Assembly (NCBI GenBank): GCA_950295325.1
Contig: OX485809.1
Span: forward strand, 35,653,081-35,717,080
DNA length: 64,000 bases
DNA from: Polytrichum commune
Lineage: Eukaryota; Streptophyta; Polytrichopsida; Polytrichales; Polytrichaceae
Direction: 5' to 3'
The notes beneath the pieces were generated by a model, which saw only the letters and a list, made by a program, of their open reading frames with translations, ran no database searches and was not told the DNA's origin. A program made the translations under genes and the position numbers. This document shows positions 33,710 through 47,038 of the stretch, piece by piece; position 1 is the stretch's first letter, and every line of letters starts with the position of its first letter.

Positions 33710-34618
33710 TAATTGGTGCGTCTGCCGGGAGCGAAGCGGAAGGTAGTTACAAGACTTGGAGGCGACTAGGAGACTTGGAGGCAACTAGGAAAAATTGGAG
33801 ACACAAACTTGAGAGAAGGGAAGGAGCACCCGAAACTCGGTAAGTATTCTCTCTTTGGGTTACATTTGAATTCATTGTATTTCAACTATTCCTTGGAATG
33901 AATTGCATTGTCAATTACGCAAATTCATTTTTAAGGAAGGAGCGCGGCGAAGGTACGTCCTCAACCTTTTTGGGGATTTGCTAAGAACTTAAAAGGAACC
34001 TATAACCGAGTAGCTCATTAAAACATTAGAGGGTAAATTCACCTTAGGACATTGAACTTTGACACTCACCTCGGGGTGAGTCTCAAAGTTTTGGGAGTTG
34101 TCATTTCATGCTCTAGATTAAATTAATATTTCACAAAGTTTATGGTGTTGTTACATTGAGTCACGATTGAGGGGAGTGCTAACTCACAGGGGGATGCGAT
34201 TGCTCAAGGTATGTTTATTTCTTCAAAATGAACTCATTAACTAATTAAGGAATGCCTTTTGTACTCGTGATTGTTGTTATCCGTTGTAGAGGGTAATTCC
34301 CGAATTGTGGATGGTGTGAGAAGTTGAAGGGTGAAGCCTCGACTTTTAACATAATCTACTCGGAAGGTCACCCCTTCACAATCGGTATTGTGGTAAGTGT
34401 TAATTTGCGGGAAGGTGCGGAGGTGATGCTCCGACTTAACCAAAAAATTAACATGAACATGCCTATCCCCTATTGGGATTCTTTCACCTAAGTGGGCTTG
34501 CAGGTTCTTTTCCTCACCTCCTAAAAAAATTATAACCACACCAAGACAAGTGAAAATATTAAGAGGGGAATTGCTAGGATTATGTGTGGTCAAGTGAGGG
34601 TCGATCGATTCTTATGGA
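33710..34618 (+). other. Family B leader with primer binding site
   Basis: Directly after the LTR comes TAATTGGTGCGTCTGCCGGG. The 17 nt from TGGTGCGT onward read as the complement of a tRNA 3' end (T, 5-nt T-stem strand, 7-nt acceptor strand, discriminator, CCA), so this is a good primer site; the tRNA was not identified. The remaining ~880 bp is untranslated leader. Confidence 0.65.
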
Positions 34619-37600
34619 ATGCAAGGTAGGACTCGCTCACAAAAACCAATTTTGATAGTAGGACTGGAGAAATCTACTCGAAAGAGGCGGTCCTCTAAAA
34701 TCAGTGATAGATTAGAACAAGATAATGTTAGAATAGAGAGTTGTTTGAACGTCGAACCTAGGACTAGGTCAATTCTAGACACCTTAGAACTTGGAGCTCA
34801 ACTTGAAGAGGAGATCACTCCCTCCAAATTGAGTGGTGAAACTTCTTCGGAAAATTACACACTTAGAGAAGAATTCCCGGTAGAAGTTGATAGGGGATTG
34901 TTGAATAGTTCACCGGTCACCATGGCCGAGGAACGGGGGATGGATCCACCACCCATACCCCCAATTCCGCCCATACCTCCTATACCTCCAATAGACCCAT
35001 TGGTTAGGCCAAGAGGCCTACCAATTGTGGTTCCACAAAATTTAGCGGCGATGGATATGCCATCTCATCTCCCTAAATTTTATGGGACCAAGGATGAGGA
35101 CCCTTCTCGGCACATGGAACGGTATATCGAACGGTTGGCTAGCTTCCTCATAACCGACCCGGGTTATTGGTTAGTGTGGTTTCCTACCACTCTAGAGGGG
35201 GAAGCCTATGAATGATATCGGGATCATGCCGAGGGACATTTTAGGGGATGGGAACAATTACAAAGGGAGTTTCTTAACGAATTTAGGCCGGAAGTGGGTC
35301 AAAGTACCGCATTAAGGGCATTGTCGTCATTGAAGCAAGGAAGGGAGGAAGAAATTTCGGCTTACATTAGGAGGTTTGATTTAGTGTGCACTAGATTTGT
35401 GGGTACCATGCTCAACGACGACACGCTAAAGCAATTTTTCATTCAAGGGTTTTTTAAGTCCGGAACTATTAGGGGTGTTCTAGAAAGGAATCCCTTGACC
35501 TTGGCGGATGCCAAGCGTGCGGCTAGAGATATTGAAAACTTGGATAAAGATCACGAAAGGCTATGGAGAAGGGAGGATGAATTGATCCCACAATTCATCC
35601 CCATACGCCCTAGGGTGGTAGCGGTAGAACCCGCTAAGTATGAGAACCAAATTCCATATGCCATTGTGGACACCGGTCCCCGACCTTTAGCGGTTAGGGA
35701 ACCGGCACCTCTTTTGGCACTACCGGCCCCTAGAACGGATCCACACTTGGAGGAGGTTGAGAGAAGACTAGGTGCTAGCCAACTAGGATTCCAAGAGGCT
35801 ATGATAAAACAAATGCAAAGCCTCACGGATCAAATGTCATTAATGATCCGGAGTCAACAACCGAGGCCTCCACCCCCGGTTGAGTCGGGTAGGCATTCTT
35901 CCGGATTATGGTGTGTCCAATGTGGCCAACCGGGCCACACGCGTCAATTTTGTAGAAGTGGACAAAACCGTGACCAAAGAGGAAACGGTAACCCACCTCA
36001 ACAAAATCAACGAGGTCAAGCGCCACCTCACTATGGAAATGGAAGCAATAGAGGACCACAACCTAGAGGGCAAGGTGGCCAAAATTTAGAGAAGAAGGAA
36101 TTTCATCCCTTTTGTGGAAGGTGGCACGCTCAAGGACAATGTTGGTCCGAAGGTCAAGAGTTTAATTGTAGCAATTGTGGAGGAAGTCATCCCTCGGATA
36201 CGTGTCGCCAACCGGACAAAATAATTAATGTCCCTTACCCGGTGGCTAATCCACAACAACAAGCAAGGGATAATATGCGAGGTGCTAGGCCACAAGGAGT
36301 ACCGGCCAATGAACTTAGGCCACCTAACTTATACTATGACCATAGTAATGCTAGGCAAACTTTTCATCCACCGGCGGGCTTGCAAACTACAACCGGTTAC
36401 ATTCCAATACAAAATAGACAAGGAGTTCCACCTAATGGTAGTAACGGGAGACAAGCGCCTCCAACGGATCCGGGACCATCTAACTCCCAAGATGTTAGGT
36501 TCATGGATGGAGTGTTGGAGGCCACATGTGATGACATGCTTCCTCTCCCAACGAGAATTGGAGAGGAGCAAAGTCAATGGCCTCCTCACACCAATGCTAT
36601 TACATATGAGTTAGTGAAGGGTAAGGGTGTGGTTGAAGAAGCACCTGCACTAGCGGTAACTACTAGGGCTAGGAGAGGGGATGCCCCGTTGGAGGTAGGA
36701 ATAGGAGAGCAAGGAAATTACTCTTCGGATGAAGAGATTAATCTCTCCGAGTTGGATAGGGTAGCTAGAAGAGCTACTAAGGATGTGGAGAGGGAAAATA
36801 TAATTTTACAAGATAGGGAGAGGACTAATGCGGTACATGACTTGGATAATAGCGATGTGGGTGAATGGGAAGGACCGGGGGTTCCCGTAGACGAATTCGA
36901 CGTAGTGGGTAATTCTAAGGTGGAAAGATCTACCGGGTACGACTTGTGGGCGGACCTTAGTACACTCAAGGCGGATATTACTTTCGGCCAACTATTGGAA
37001 ATTTCACCCACGGCAAGGAAAACATTAAAGGAGGGAATGCCGGTACACAAGAGGATGAGGAAGGTGAAAGCTAAAATAGCCGCTAGGATCCAATCACAAG
37101 GTGGAAGAGACGTGAAAGCTATAGAAATAGAAGTTGTTATAGTAGATAAGGTGGTTCCTAATGTGCTAGTCGACGGAGGGAGTAGTCTAAATATACTACC
37201 GGAGGATACTATGAAAAAATTGGGACTTGGACTCACGGGGCCTTCACCTTTGGTCATAAATATGGCAAATCAAAGTTCGACTACGCCTTTGGGGATGATC
37301 AAGGATTGTAGAATGACTACGGGAGGTGAGGAGTACTTGGTCACCTTCCATGTCATTAAAATGCACTCCAACAAGGACACCTTCCCCATTTTGCTAGGTA
37401 GGCCTTGGTTGCGGATGGCGAATGCTATGGTCAATTGGGGTGGACCTAAACCATCCATCACTTATGGTCCGGAGGGTAATAGGGTCATAGTGTCCATTGG
37501 TTCATTAGAAGGATGGATGAAGAAGGAGATGTATTTGCCATTGGAGAAGGAAATTGATGACTTAAACGAGAATGAGATTGGCAAGGCATTGGTGGGAGTC

Positions 37601-38520
37601 GTCCATCCCGAAGGTCAAAGGGTTGTTATGGATTCGGGCTCGGGAAGTCTAGGTCCTAATTTTTACAATTATGGGGATAATGGGGATTATGCCCAATGGC
37701 TAAGGGAGTACCCCGAGTCCGAGGTTGATGTAATGGTTACATTTCACCAAGTAGGCTTAGGGAGTGAATTTCCTAGTGTTAGTTTAGGAGAGGGCTCATT
37801 GTTGGAGCCATGTGAGGTGCTCACCGAGGAAGAGTGGGTTAGCGGTGGGTTAACACCTTGGGTAGATGACGTGGAAGAGGGTGAGGTTAGTTTAATTCAT
37901 GTAGATGGGACTCAAGAGGAGGATGTGATTATTGAGTCATCGAAATTGGAGGAGCCTTTACATTTCAAGACCACGTCTACGGGGATAGTTGTAGGTCAAG
38001 ATGTGAAAGATTACCCCAATGTGCCTTCCGATTGGTATCGGAACAAAGAGGAACAAGCACATGTGTCGGAAGCGGATTGGCGGTACGTGGATGTGAAATT
38101 AAAGAATGGAAAAACCCGACAAATGAAGATGGGCTCCAAATTGGGGGAGAAAGAGGTTAGGGAGTATAGCAATTTGGTGGATGAGTTTAGTGATACTTTT
38201 GCATGGTCCTACGATGAGCTTAAGGGAATTCCTAGGGAAATGGTAGAGCACCGGATTCCTTTAATTCCGGGGGCGCGGCCAATTAGACAAAAGGAGAGGA
38301 GAATGAATCCTCAATTGCAATTGTTGGTGAAAGCGGAATTGGAAAGGTTATTGAAGGCCGGGTTTATCAAGCCGGTGGAAATCACGGATTGGGTTTCTCC
38401 TATGGTCTTAGTAAAGAAAAAAAATGGGAAATTAAGGGTTTGTGTCGACTATAGGAAATTGAATTCGTGCACACAAAAGGATCACTTCCCCTTACCTTTT
38501 ATCACCTTGTTGCTTGAGGA
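34619..38520 (+). pseudogene. Family B gag-protease-RT (5' half of pol), Ty3/gypsy
   Basis: One frame from the ATG at 34619, broken only by TGA at 35213-35215, where the context EAYE-stop-YRDHAEG suggests a former Trp. Gag has a PPIPPIPPIPP tract (~34950-35000), a capsid-like region and the zinc knuckle CVQCGQPGHTRQFC (CX2CX4HX4C), then a second Cys/His cluster (CSNCGGSHPSDTC). The protease has VLVDGGSSLNILP (D-G-G in place of the usual DT/SG) and ILLGRPWL. RT begins with DEFSDTFAWSYDEL, RRMNPQLQLLVKAE and VCVDYRKLNSCT, then stops at 38520, where sequence switches to a minus-oriented family A LTR. The rest of RT is on the minus strand below 63056. The DGG protease and non-Met primer site fit a Tat/Athila-side gypsy lineage rather than a chromovirus. 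Confidence 0.85.
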
Positions 38521-38521
38521 G

Positions 38522-39061
38522 GTTGGGGCCAAGTAGACATTTTCCTTTAGCCGCTGGGTCTAGAAGCCTCCCTGCAGCTTCAGACGTTCATAACTTCCAC
38601 GTGCGGTCTCTGAATCTAACAACCAACCACTCTATCGTCATCTACATTTCACGTAGATCCCTATGGACACCTCACTTGCCCTATTCGGGCAAGTATTGAG
38701 GAAGTTATGCCTGTTTAAACCTTTGCAGTCCCGGGAGCCACTCCCAGGCCCCTGCTGTTCCAGGGCGCTGTCCCGGGACAGCATCCCACTCAAAGTGCCA
38801 TATCTCCTAGCTCACACCTCAGATTGAGGTGTTCTTTAGCATTCTAGAATCGGGACGCCATAAGCTACTCATAGCTTATGGCTTTACCCTCATGACTCCT
38901 AGTCTTTGTGGGTGGGAGGCGTTCTAAACGCCCGGGGCCCTCACCCACCTTAGGATCACTTGGTCCCTCTCACCAATGGCGTCACAAGTCCCGGGTGTCA
39001 CTCCGGGGTCCCCCTTGTGCCCATGGTGTTGCGGGCACTCCTCATGGAGAGGTGCGCGACA
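38522..39061 (-). mobile_element. Truncated family A LTR at the inversion breakpoint
   Basis: The 5' 540 bp of a minus-oriented LTR, ending GCGACA at 39061. It is cut at GTTGGGGCCAAG, a stretch that also fits the end of the family B RT sequence, so the junction lies in about 12 bp of microhomology. It is more diverged than other family A LTRs. Confidence 0.85.
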
Positions 39062-39889
39062 CTCACCCCCACCAAATGGAGTCGATGCCCTCATCGACTA
39101 TACTTATAGTCGGGCACACCAATTCTCAAGTTGCCATCCTCTCTTGGTGTGGCATTGTGTTTTCTTTAGGGCGCTACCCCCACAATGCATCTTCAAATTT
39201 GGCAAAGTCTCAAAGGTGTCGATCCTAGGTGGTCCGTTTAGGAAAACCCCGGACATCTTGTCCAAGGACCTAAACTACACTAGACTCACCTACTTTGAGA
39301 CTTACTTGGGTGACCCTTCCTTTGGGGCCACCCAAGTTAGGCTCCACTAGCCTAACTCTATCATTTTGACACAACTAGGTTGGACCTCAATGCTTCTACT
39401 AAGTTGCCTCGGTTGCCACTCCGAGATGGCTTTCCTTTGTTAAGCCACGTCTCGATCGCACGGGGGTGATGCCAAGTCCCGCCCGACTTGGCTCCCACTT
39501 TGCTCTTTCGAGACATGGGTTCATGACGCCCATGCGCCAACTCGCATTGGCTCGTGGGTTGCACTTTTATAAGCACGCGCCATCACCTTGCCCCCGCCCG
39601 GACAAGACCATGGCTAAGAGGTTTTTGGTTTTATCCAAGACCCCTCTAAGCCATGGTCCCCATTACTCGGCCTACCCAACCTAGTTTAGCATATATATTC
39701 CTCCCTCTTCCACTAACCAAGCACAAGTACAAGACTAGGACCTCATCTTATACTTTTCTCTTTGCACCACTAAAGTTGAACTTTATTGCCTTAAGCGAAA
39801 ATGAACAAGTACATAATGTGGAGGACATTGCCTCCAAGTTAAGGGTGCTACTAACATCTCTCCCCCACTAAAGGAGATTGATGTCCTCA
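39062..39889 (-). other. Family A 3' untranslated region
   Basis: Non-coding segment between the pol stop and the LTR, colinear with 41932-42744 and 54096-54909. It ends at the LTR with a polypurine-type tract (plus-strand CTCACCCCCACC). Confidence 0.8.
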
Positions 39890-40473
39890 TCAATGCCTAC
39901 GTTTCCTTTTGTTGGACCCTCTAGCCCTAGTTTCTTCAAAGCGCTTCACTATCTCCTTGGCATTCACCATGTCCCTTGCCGCTACCCAAGTGGCTTCTTT
40001 CTCATGAAACCCCCGCCACTTCACCAAATACTCCTTTCCTTTTCGCTTGTGGTTCCTACACTTGAGGATGCCTTCTACCTCGTACTCCAAATGATCTCCT
40101 ACAAGGTCGGGAGGTGGCCTAATCACTTGCTTACGATTAGGCCATAAGGTGTCTTCCTTGAACGGCTTTAATAGTGAGACATGGAATGTCGGATGCACTT
40201 TGATCTCGGGCGGCAACTCCAACTTATAAACATCTTTGAAAACTCGTTCAACAATCGGAAACGGACCCGCAAATTTTGACATGAACTTTGGAGTGAGGCC
40301 TTCGGGCATTGTGAAGTTTTTCACATTCAACAATACCTTTTGGCCCACCTCATACTCCACTTCGCGTCTTCCGGCATTGACTTGTTTTTCATAGCGTTTT
40401 TGGGCTTTCTCCAACAACAACTTGGTCTTCTCCAAAACTTGTTCACGCTTTTTGGCTAAGTCCTCACCATCTT
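39890..40473 (-). pseudogene. Family A pol C-terminus with intact chromodomain, 5'-truncated
   Basis: An open minus-strand frame, better preserved than other copies. It has the integrase C-terminal module (VGQKVLLNVKNF, KFAGPFPIVERVF, HPTFHVSLLKPF) followed by a chromodomain with EYLVKWRGF and EATWVAARD, ending at 39890. At 40473 it stops abruptly against the DUF7869-like gene with no LTR and no duplication. Chromodomains of plant chromoviruses are thought to steer integration by binding chromatin marks. Confidence 0.85.
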
Positions 40474-40959
40474 GGTCAACAAGGCAAGCAACGGCAACTC
40501 TAGCAACCATCATTGTCCCCCTTGCTGATGCAATGCCGCACAAAACACGCACACTCACAACCGGTGAAAAGGTTGTGGAGAAAGTTCTTCCCACAGGCAC
40601 AAAATGGAAAGACATATTGTTGGACGTTAATGCAGTTGGCGAGAAGATTGGGTTGGAGCCAATTTCATTGTCAAAATTAAGTGCAATCAAGAAACAAAAC
40701 TTTAGCGAATACATTACAAAAAGACGAGGGGACAAATTTGCCAGGTGCTCTAATTGCGAGAAGTTGAAGCGCCTCCGGGATGCACACACGATGGGTACCG
40801 AGTCATATGCAGCGCATCAATTGAACTATTTCAAGCACGTAAACATGCAAGAGGCACACCGTAATGATTACTACACAAATAGAGCTTTGTCCATCTCCAG
40901 GCCCTTGGAGGTTCTTACGGTCATCCATGACAAAATGGACCATGCCAAAACAGCCTCCC
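40474..40959 (+). pseudogene. DUF7869-like transposase-type gene, 5' part
   Basis: The frame encodes SEYITKRRGDKFARCSNCEKL, then VIHDKMDHAKTASP, a context like the first catalytic-type Asp cluster (xDxMDxxKT) of DUF7869-type proteins. It is cut at 40960 by a complete family A element and resumes in frame at 48016 once one CTCCC is removed. The left edge (40474) abuts a truncated family A pol, so the true start is missing. Confidence 0.6.
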
Positions 40960-41931
40960 TGTTGCAACCCTTGCTAGGTCCCTTAATAATCTTGCCAATT
41001 TTCAATTCTAGCAAAGGTTACGAGTCGCTAACCCTTCGCATTCCGCCATGCTAATGGATAGCTCCTCTTACCCCGGACCAATAGTTCATAGGAGGGAACC
41101 AACCCTCCTACTTTGCTTTCGGGACTCACCCCTTAATCGGTAACCCATTTCCCCAATGTGGACTTCCATCCATGGAAGTCCAATCCCATGTTGATCATCG
41201 CGTTGCCGGAGCAACACTACAACAACCCGAAGCATACTAGGCAACTATGGCCTCACAATAGGCCAAAGCCCATGGAGGCCTTGCCGTTCGGCCTCGGGTG
41301 GGTGAGGCCACACCACCTCACCCATATAGCCTCTAGGACTTCACGCGGGGCCCCTACCCCACCGTCAACCAACCTCTTGTCTCTCTACCAAGAGTTGGGG
41401 CCAAGTGGACATTTTCCTTTAGCTGCTGGGCCTAGAACTCCCTAGCAGCTTCAGACCATCATAACTTCCTTGTATGATGTCTGATCATAACAACCAACCA
41501 CTCCATCTTCATCTACGCTTCACGTAGATGCCGCTGGACTCCTCACTTGCCCCATTCGGACAAGTATTGAGGACGTTATGCCTGTTTGAACCTTGGCAGT
41601 CCCGGGAATCACTCCCAGGCACTGCTGTACCAGGGCGCTGTCCCGGGACAGCGCCCCACTCAAATGGCCATAACTCCTAGCTCACACCTCCGATTGAGGT
41701 GTTCTTGAGCTTTCTAGAATCACCACGCCATGAGCTACGCATAGCTCATGGCCTTACCCTTGTGCCTCCTAGTCTTCGTGGGTGGGAGGCGTTCCCAACG
41801 CCCGGGGCCCTCACCCACACTAGGATCACTTGGGCCCTCTCACCAACGGCGCCACAAGTCCCGGGTGTCACTCCGGGGTCCCCCTTGTGCCCATGGTGTT
41901 TCGGGCACTCCTCATGGAGAGGTGCGCGACA
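40960..41931 (-). repeat. 3' LTR of the complete family A element
   Basis: On the plus strand it runs from TGTTGCAACCC to GTGCGCGACA. It carries the type-I terminal variant (plus-strand GCTAGGTCCCTTAATAATC), like the outer element at 21.8 kb. Confidence 0.95.
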
Positions 41932-42744
41932 CTCACCCCCACCAAACGGAGTCGATGCCCTCATCGACTATACTCGTAGTCGGCACACCAATTCTCAAGT
42001 TGCCATCCTCTATGGTGCGGCATTGTGTTTACCTTAGGGCGCGACCCCCACAATGCATCTTCAAATTTGGCATGGTCCCAAAGGTGTCGTTCCTAGGTGG
42101 TCCGTTAGCAACCTTGGATCTCTCATCCAAGGACCTAACCTATACTAGACCCACCTACTTTGGGACTCACTTGGGTTGCCCCTCCTTTGGGGCCTCCCCC
42201 GTTAGGCTCCACTAGCCTAACGTGACACATCTAGGCGAGACCTCAACGCTTCCACTAAGTTGTCTCGGTTGCAACTCCGAGATGGCTTTCCTTTGTTAAG
42301 CCACGCCTCGATCGCACGGGGGTGATGCCAAGTCCCGCCCGACTCGGTTCCCACTTTGCTCTTTCGAGACATGGGTTCATGACTCCCATGCGCCAACTCT
42401 CGTTAGCTCGTGGGTAGCACTTTTATGAGCACGCGCCATCACCTTGTCCCCGCCCGGACAAGCCCACAATTAAGAAGTTTCTTGGTTTTATCCAAGGCCC
42501 CTCCAAGCCATGGCCCCAATTACTCGGCTTACCCAACCTAGTTTGGCATGTCTATTCCCCCTCTTCCATTAACCAAGCACAAGTACAAGACTAGGACCTC
42601 ATCTCATACTTTTCTCTTTGCACCACTAAAGTTTGGACTTTATTCCCTCAAGCCAAAGAACAAGTGCATGTTGTGGAGCAATTAACCTCGAAGCTATGTT
42701 TGCTACTAGAGTCTCTCCCCCACTAAAGGAGATTGATGTCCTCA
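41932..42744 (-). other. Family A 3' untranslated region with polypurine tract
   Basis: Full-length version of the ~810-bp 3' region. The minus-strand sequence next to the LTR reads TTTGGTGGGGGTGAG, the likely polypurine tract that primes plus-strand DNA synthesis. Confidence 0.75.
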
Positions 42745-44639
42745 TCAATGCCTACGCTTCTTTCTATTGGAATGTCTAGCCTTAGTTTCTTCAAAGTGCT
42801 TCACCAATTCATTGGTGTTGACCATGTCTCTTGCCGCCACCCAAGCGGTTTCTTTCTCATGGTATCCTCACCATTTCACCAAGTATTCCTTTGTACTTTT
42901 TCTTTCATTTTCACTTGGGCTTCCTACACTTGAGGATGCCCTCCTACCTCATGTTCCAAATGACGTCCACAAGGTCGGGAGGTGGCCTAATCACTTGCTT
43001 GTGTTCGGGCCACAAGGTGTCGTGCTAAAATGACTTTCGTAATGAGACATGAAATGTCGGATGCACTTTGATCTCCGGCGGTAATTCCAACTTATATATG
43101 TCCTTGAACACTTGTTCCACAATGGAAAACGAAGCTCCAATTTTGGACATGAACTTTGGAGTGAGGCCTTCCGGCTAAGTGAAGTTGTTCACATTCAACA
43201 ACGCCTTTTGGCCCACCTCATTCTCCACTTCGCGTCTTCCAGCATTGATTTGCACTCCGTAGCACCTTCGGGCTTTCTCCACCAACAACTTGGTCATCTC
43301 CAAGACTTGTTCACGCTTCTTGGCCAAGTCCTCACCATCTTGGTTGAACTCTAGTGTTGAATGTGCCCCCTCGAGAGCTAGGTTAATAGGTTGGAGCGCA
43401 TCCACTCCATAAGCCACCACGAAAGACCACCCCTTGGTAGCCAAGTGCGTGGCTACATTGCAATTACACTCCGCTCGACCCACATAGTCCGCCCAATCTC
43501 CTTGGTCCGCCCCCACCAAGTTCCTCAAGTATTGCTTCAAGACTCCATTCACACGCTCCGATTTCCCATTCATTTGGGAATGCAAGGCCGTGCTAAACCT
43601 TAGTTTCATTCCGACCTCCTTAGAGAAATGCATTGAAAATGCACTTGTGAACTTTGGATCTTGATCCCACACAATCACTCTTGGCAACCCGTGGTGCCTC
43701 AACCATCCTTTGAGAAAAGGCTATGCGGTCTCCAACGCGGTGGCGGTTCCCACAATCGGCACCATGTGTGCCCACTTGGCAAACCGCTCTACCATCAACA
43801 AGATGGCATCATACCCATGTGACTCCGGCAAATTTGTGATCAAGTCCATGCACCTACCATGCCATGGCGCCAACGGGATAGGCAACGGTTGCAAGAAGCC
43901 ACCTTGCTTTTGGTAAGAGGCTCGGTTCACTTGGCACTTTGATTCAAGCCTTCACAAAGTGGGCTATATCTTCCTTTATGCACCGCCAATGGTACCTCTT
44001 TGACACCATTCTATGGCGGCTTTTTCTTTCTCCTCTATGGCCGGCAATAGGACTATCATATTCCTCCTTCAAAACCGATAGCCTGAACTTGCCTTGTGGC
44101 ACATACATCCGACTTTGTTTGCACTTGAACAATCCGTCCACCAACTTAACCTCTTTGAGTACCTTGCTCTTGCGAAGCTTACCTAAAAGCATTTGTGCTT
44201 CGGGGTAGTTAATTTACCCCTCCCGTATCTTGCATCACAAGTTTCCTTCACCGGCACACATTAGCCACAAGGTTTGGATGGTTCTCATTGCTTGGAACTC
44301 TTCCGGTCTACTTCGCGCATCCGGCACCACATTTCCACGGTCCGGTTTGTGGATCAAATCCACCTTCATAAGCGCCAAACTATCATGCCACCGCAATGAC
44401 TTGGCGTTCACTTACGCTTGTATGTCAAAATACTTTTAGGACACATTGTCCATGTAGACCTTTGCTTTGTGCGACCCCATATAATGTCACCACATCTTCA
44501 AGCAATGCACTACGGCAAAGAAGTTCTTTGTCATGAGTTGGTTGTCTTCTTTGACAACCATCGAGCTTTATGCTCCCATATGCAATGGCCATCCATCTTA
44601 CACATAATCCACCATTGGCAAAGGCATTCACCCCCGTAT

Positions 44640-45210
44640 GCACCTCGAAAGGTTTGTCAAGCTCCGCGAACTTAAGCACGGGCGGCGAAGAGAACTTGGT
44701 GTTAAGCTCCCCAAAGACTCGTGACAAACATCATCCCACTCTTGGGATAGCCATTTCTTCCACAAGTCGCACAAGGTGGGACAACCATCGAGCTTCATGC
44801 TCTCATATGCCATGGCCATCCATCTTGCCTCAACATCCGCCAATGGTAAAGTCACTCGCCCCCGTATGCACCTCAAAAGGTATGTCAAACTCCGCGAACT
44901 TGAGCACGGGCGGCGAAGAGAATTTGCTCTTAAGCTTCTCAAAGACTTGGTGGCACGGCTCATCCCACTCTTGGGATAGCCATTTCTTTCACAAGTCGCA
45001 CAAGGTTTGACAACCATTAAGCTTAATGCTCCCATATGCAATGGGCATCCATCTTGGATCAACATCCGCCAATGGTAAAGTTACTCGCCCCCGTATGCAC
45101 CTCAAAAGGTTTGTCAAATTTCGCAAACTTGAGCACGGGCGGCGAAGAGAACTTGTTTTTGAGCCCCCCAAAGGCTTGGTGACAAGGCTCATCCCACTCT
45201 TGGGATAGCC
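44640..45210. repeat. 229-bp tandem repeat in the RT/RNase H region (3 units)
   Basis: CATCCCACTCTTGGGATAGC recurs near 44731, 44962 and 45190. Same repeat as at 26.25 kb (2 units) and 57.8 kb (3 units). Confidence 0.82.
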
Positions 45211-46084
45211 ATTTTCCTCAATAAGTTGAATAAGGTCCTAGGAACCTTAGAAAACTCTCGAATGAAGTTGTGGTACTAATTGGCTAGGCCAACAAATGAC
45301 CTAAGCCCTTTTGAATGAAGGGCCAATTCTCCTTTTGGATTGCCTTGACATTCTTCATGTTCGTCCACCAACTTCCTTTGTCACCACATACCTCAAGAAC
45401 TCAATCTCTCGTTGAGCAAAGTTATTTTTCACTCCTTGGCGGCAATTTTTTTGGGCAACACATTGGTGAATACATCCTTGTATCTCACCAACATCACACC
45501 AATGCTGTTTGGGGGAGGCCCATCTTTCCTAGCCTCCCCATACCTTCCTTGGAGTTGCTCCAATTGAACCACGACCATTATGTTTACCATATTTCATTTG
45601 GTCCATTAAGATCAAATTCAACTTGGGTCCTCCTACCATAGGAGTCCTTGTTAATTTGAACCTCAATTCTTTGCCATTATGACACATCATAATGCACGGC
45701 AAGCACACCGGCTTGCACCTCACATCTATCATGTGAGTTTCAAAGAAGGCGGCCTTCACAATGACATGCATTTCATCTATTTCACATGGTGTGAAATTTT
45801 GACAAAATTTCAATGTCCCACATTGAAAGGTTACATGCATCGCGGCCTCCTTTGTCTCATGCGGTTCGCCCTTTCCAAACCGCACCTTGGTGGGCTTCAC
45901 CACTCTACCAATCGGCAAACCCCAACTCCCTTGTGAGCTTTGGGGTCATGAAAGAATGCCTTAACTCTTTGTCAACCCATGAGACAAGCCTCCCATTCAT
46001 TTGAGCCTCAAGGTACAAAAGACTTGGCCTCGGCTTAAGGCTACTAGCCTTGGCCACAAAGCCATCGTCCAACATTTGGTCTTC

Positions 46085-46392
46085 GGCAACTTGGCTTGGC
46101 TTGGTCCGCAAAGCCAACTTTAAACATTTCGTCCGCGGGACAAATTGATTTGGTGCCACAAAACCAATTTCTAATAATTTGTCCGCAAAACAAACATGTT
46201 TTGCCTTGGTAGCACCAACCCACCTTCCCACACTCCGTCCGCGGCACGAACATGAATTGCCTTGGTAGGACAAACCCACCTCCCAACATTCCGTCCGCGG
46301 CACAAGTATGATTTGCTTTGGAAGCATAAAGCCACCTTTCAACATTCCGTCCGCGGCACCAACATGTTTTGCCTAGGTAAAATGGACCAAAC
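46085..46392. repeat. 56-bp tandem repeat in gag (5 units)
   Basis: CCGCGG-type cores at 46133, 46183, 46239, 46295 and 46351, the same periods (50, 56, 56, 56) as at 31.57 kb in mirror order. Confidence 0.88.
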
Positions 46393-47020
46393 AATTTGCA
46401 CTCATTTCTTTGGGACCTACTTTGGCTAAAGCCACTTGTGGTGATGCGCCGCCAAACTTTTCTTCGGGACCATCGGATTCAATGATCTTGCAAACTTTCT
46501 GATCCCCACCATGTCCTCAAGAAGCCTTGGGGACTTAAACAAGGCATCCACCACCCGCTTTTAAAACCCCACCTAAAAGGATGCATTTCTTAGAAAGCTC
46601 GTCCGTTTTAGGTGTATCCTTCATTTGTGCGTTTGAATAGCGCACATAGGCCTTAAGAGGCCCCGGGTGCCTCATTAGCACCAAATTCATTCCAACATCA
46701 ATACCTTCCAAGCATTTCGAATTGGAATTTCAATCCAACATTAATGCCCTCCAAGGTTTTGGGTGCTTTTGGTATTCTAGGCCCCAAATGTTTTTTGAGG
46801 TTTGCGGGAGCCCTTTTCAAAGCACTCCTCCATTTTCCTTACCAAATCCACCCTCATGCCCACCATTGTCATTTGAACCAATGGTATGGTCAAAATCCAC
46901 TTGCACATGATCCTTGTTCCAATTTGAGCCTCACAACCTTTTGGAAACCCCGGGCTCACCATCATAACCCGCATTTTTGATACCCATGTTTTCCTCAAAG
47001 TGCGAGCTCAAAACTTGGAA

Positions 47021-47035
47021 CCCTGCTCTGATACC
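47021..47035 (-). promoter_or_regulatory. Primer binding site of the complete family A element
   Basis: Plus-strand GCTCTGATACC, reverse complement of GGTATCAGAGC, a few bases inside the 5' LTR (47039). Confidence 0.85.
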
Positions 47036-47038
47036 TAG

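Larger units (their letters stand above)
42745..46998 (-). pseudogene. Family A gag-pol remnant of the complete element
   Basis: Read on the minus strand: decayed gag (46998-46777, stop after KTFGA), 56-bp repeats (46085-46392), a protease-region frame (45918-45529, ending NVWGG-like KVWGG), three 229-bp repeats, integrase zinc-binding and core pieces (43930-43175, stop after ATALETA, then VIVWDQDPKF and ERVNGVLKQYL), and a decayed chromodomain ending at 42745. No gag zinc knuckle and no RT active-site box were found. The element could only have moved with proteins supplied by another copy. Confidence 0.85.

Noticed and set aside
34946-35000. Proline repeat as a separate microsatellite gene feature
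   Set aside because: It is the PPIPPI tract within the family B gag frame.
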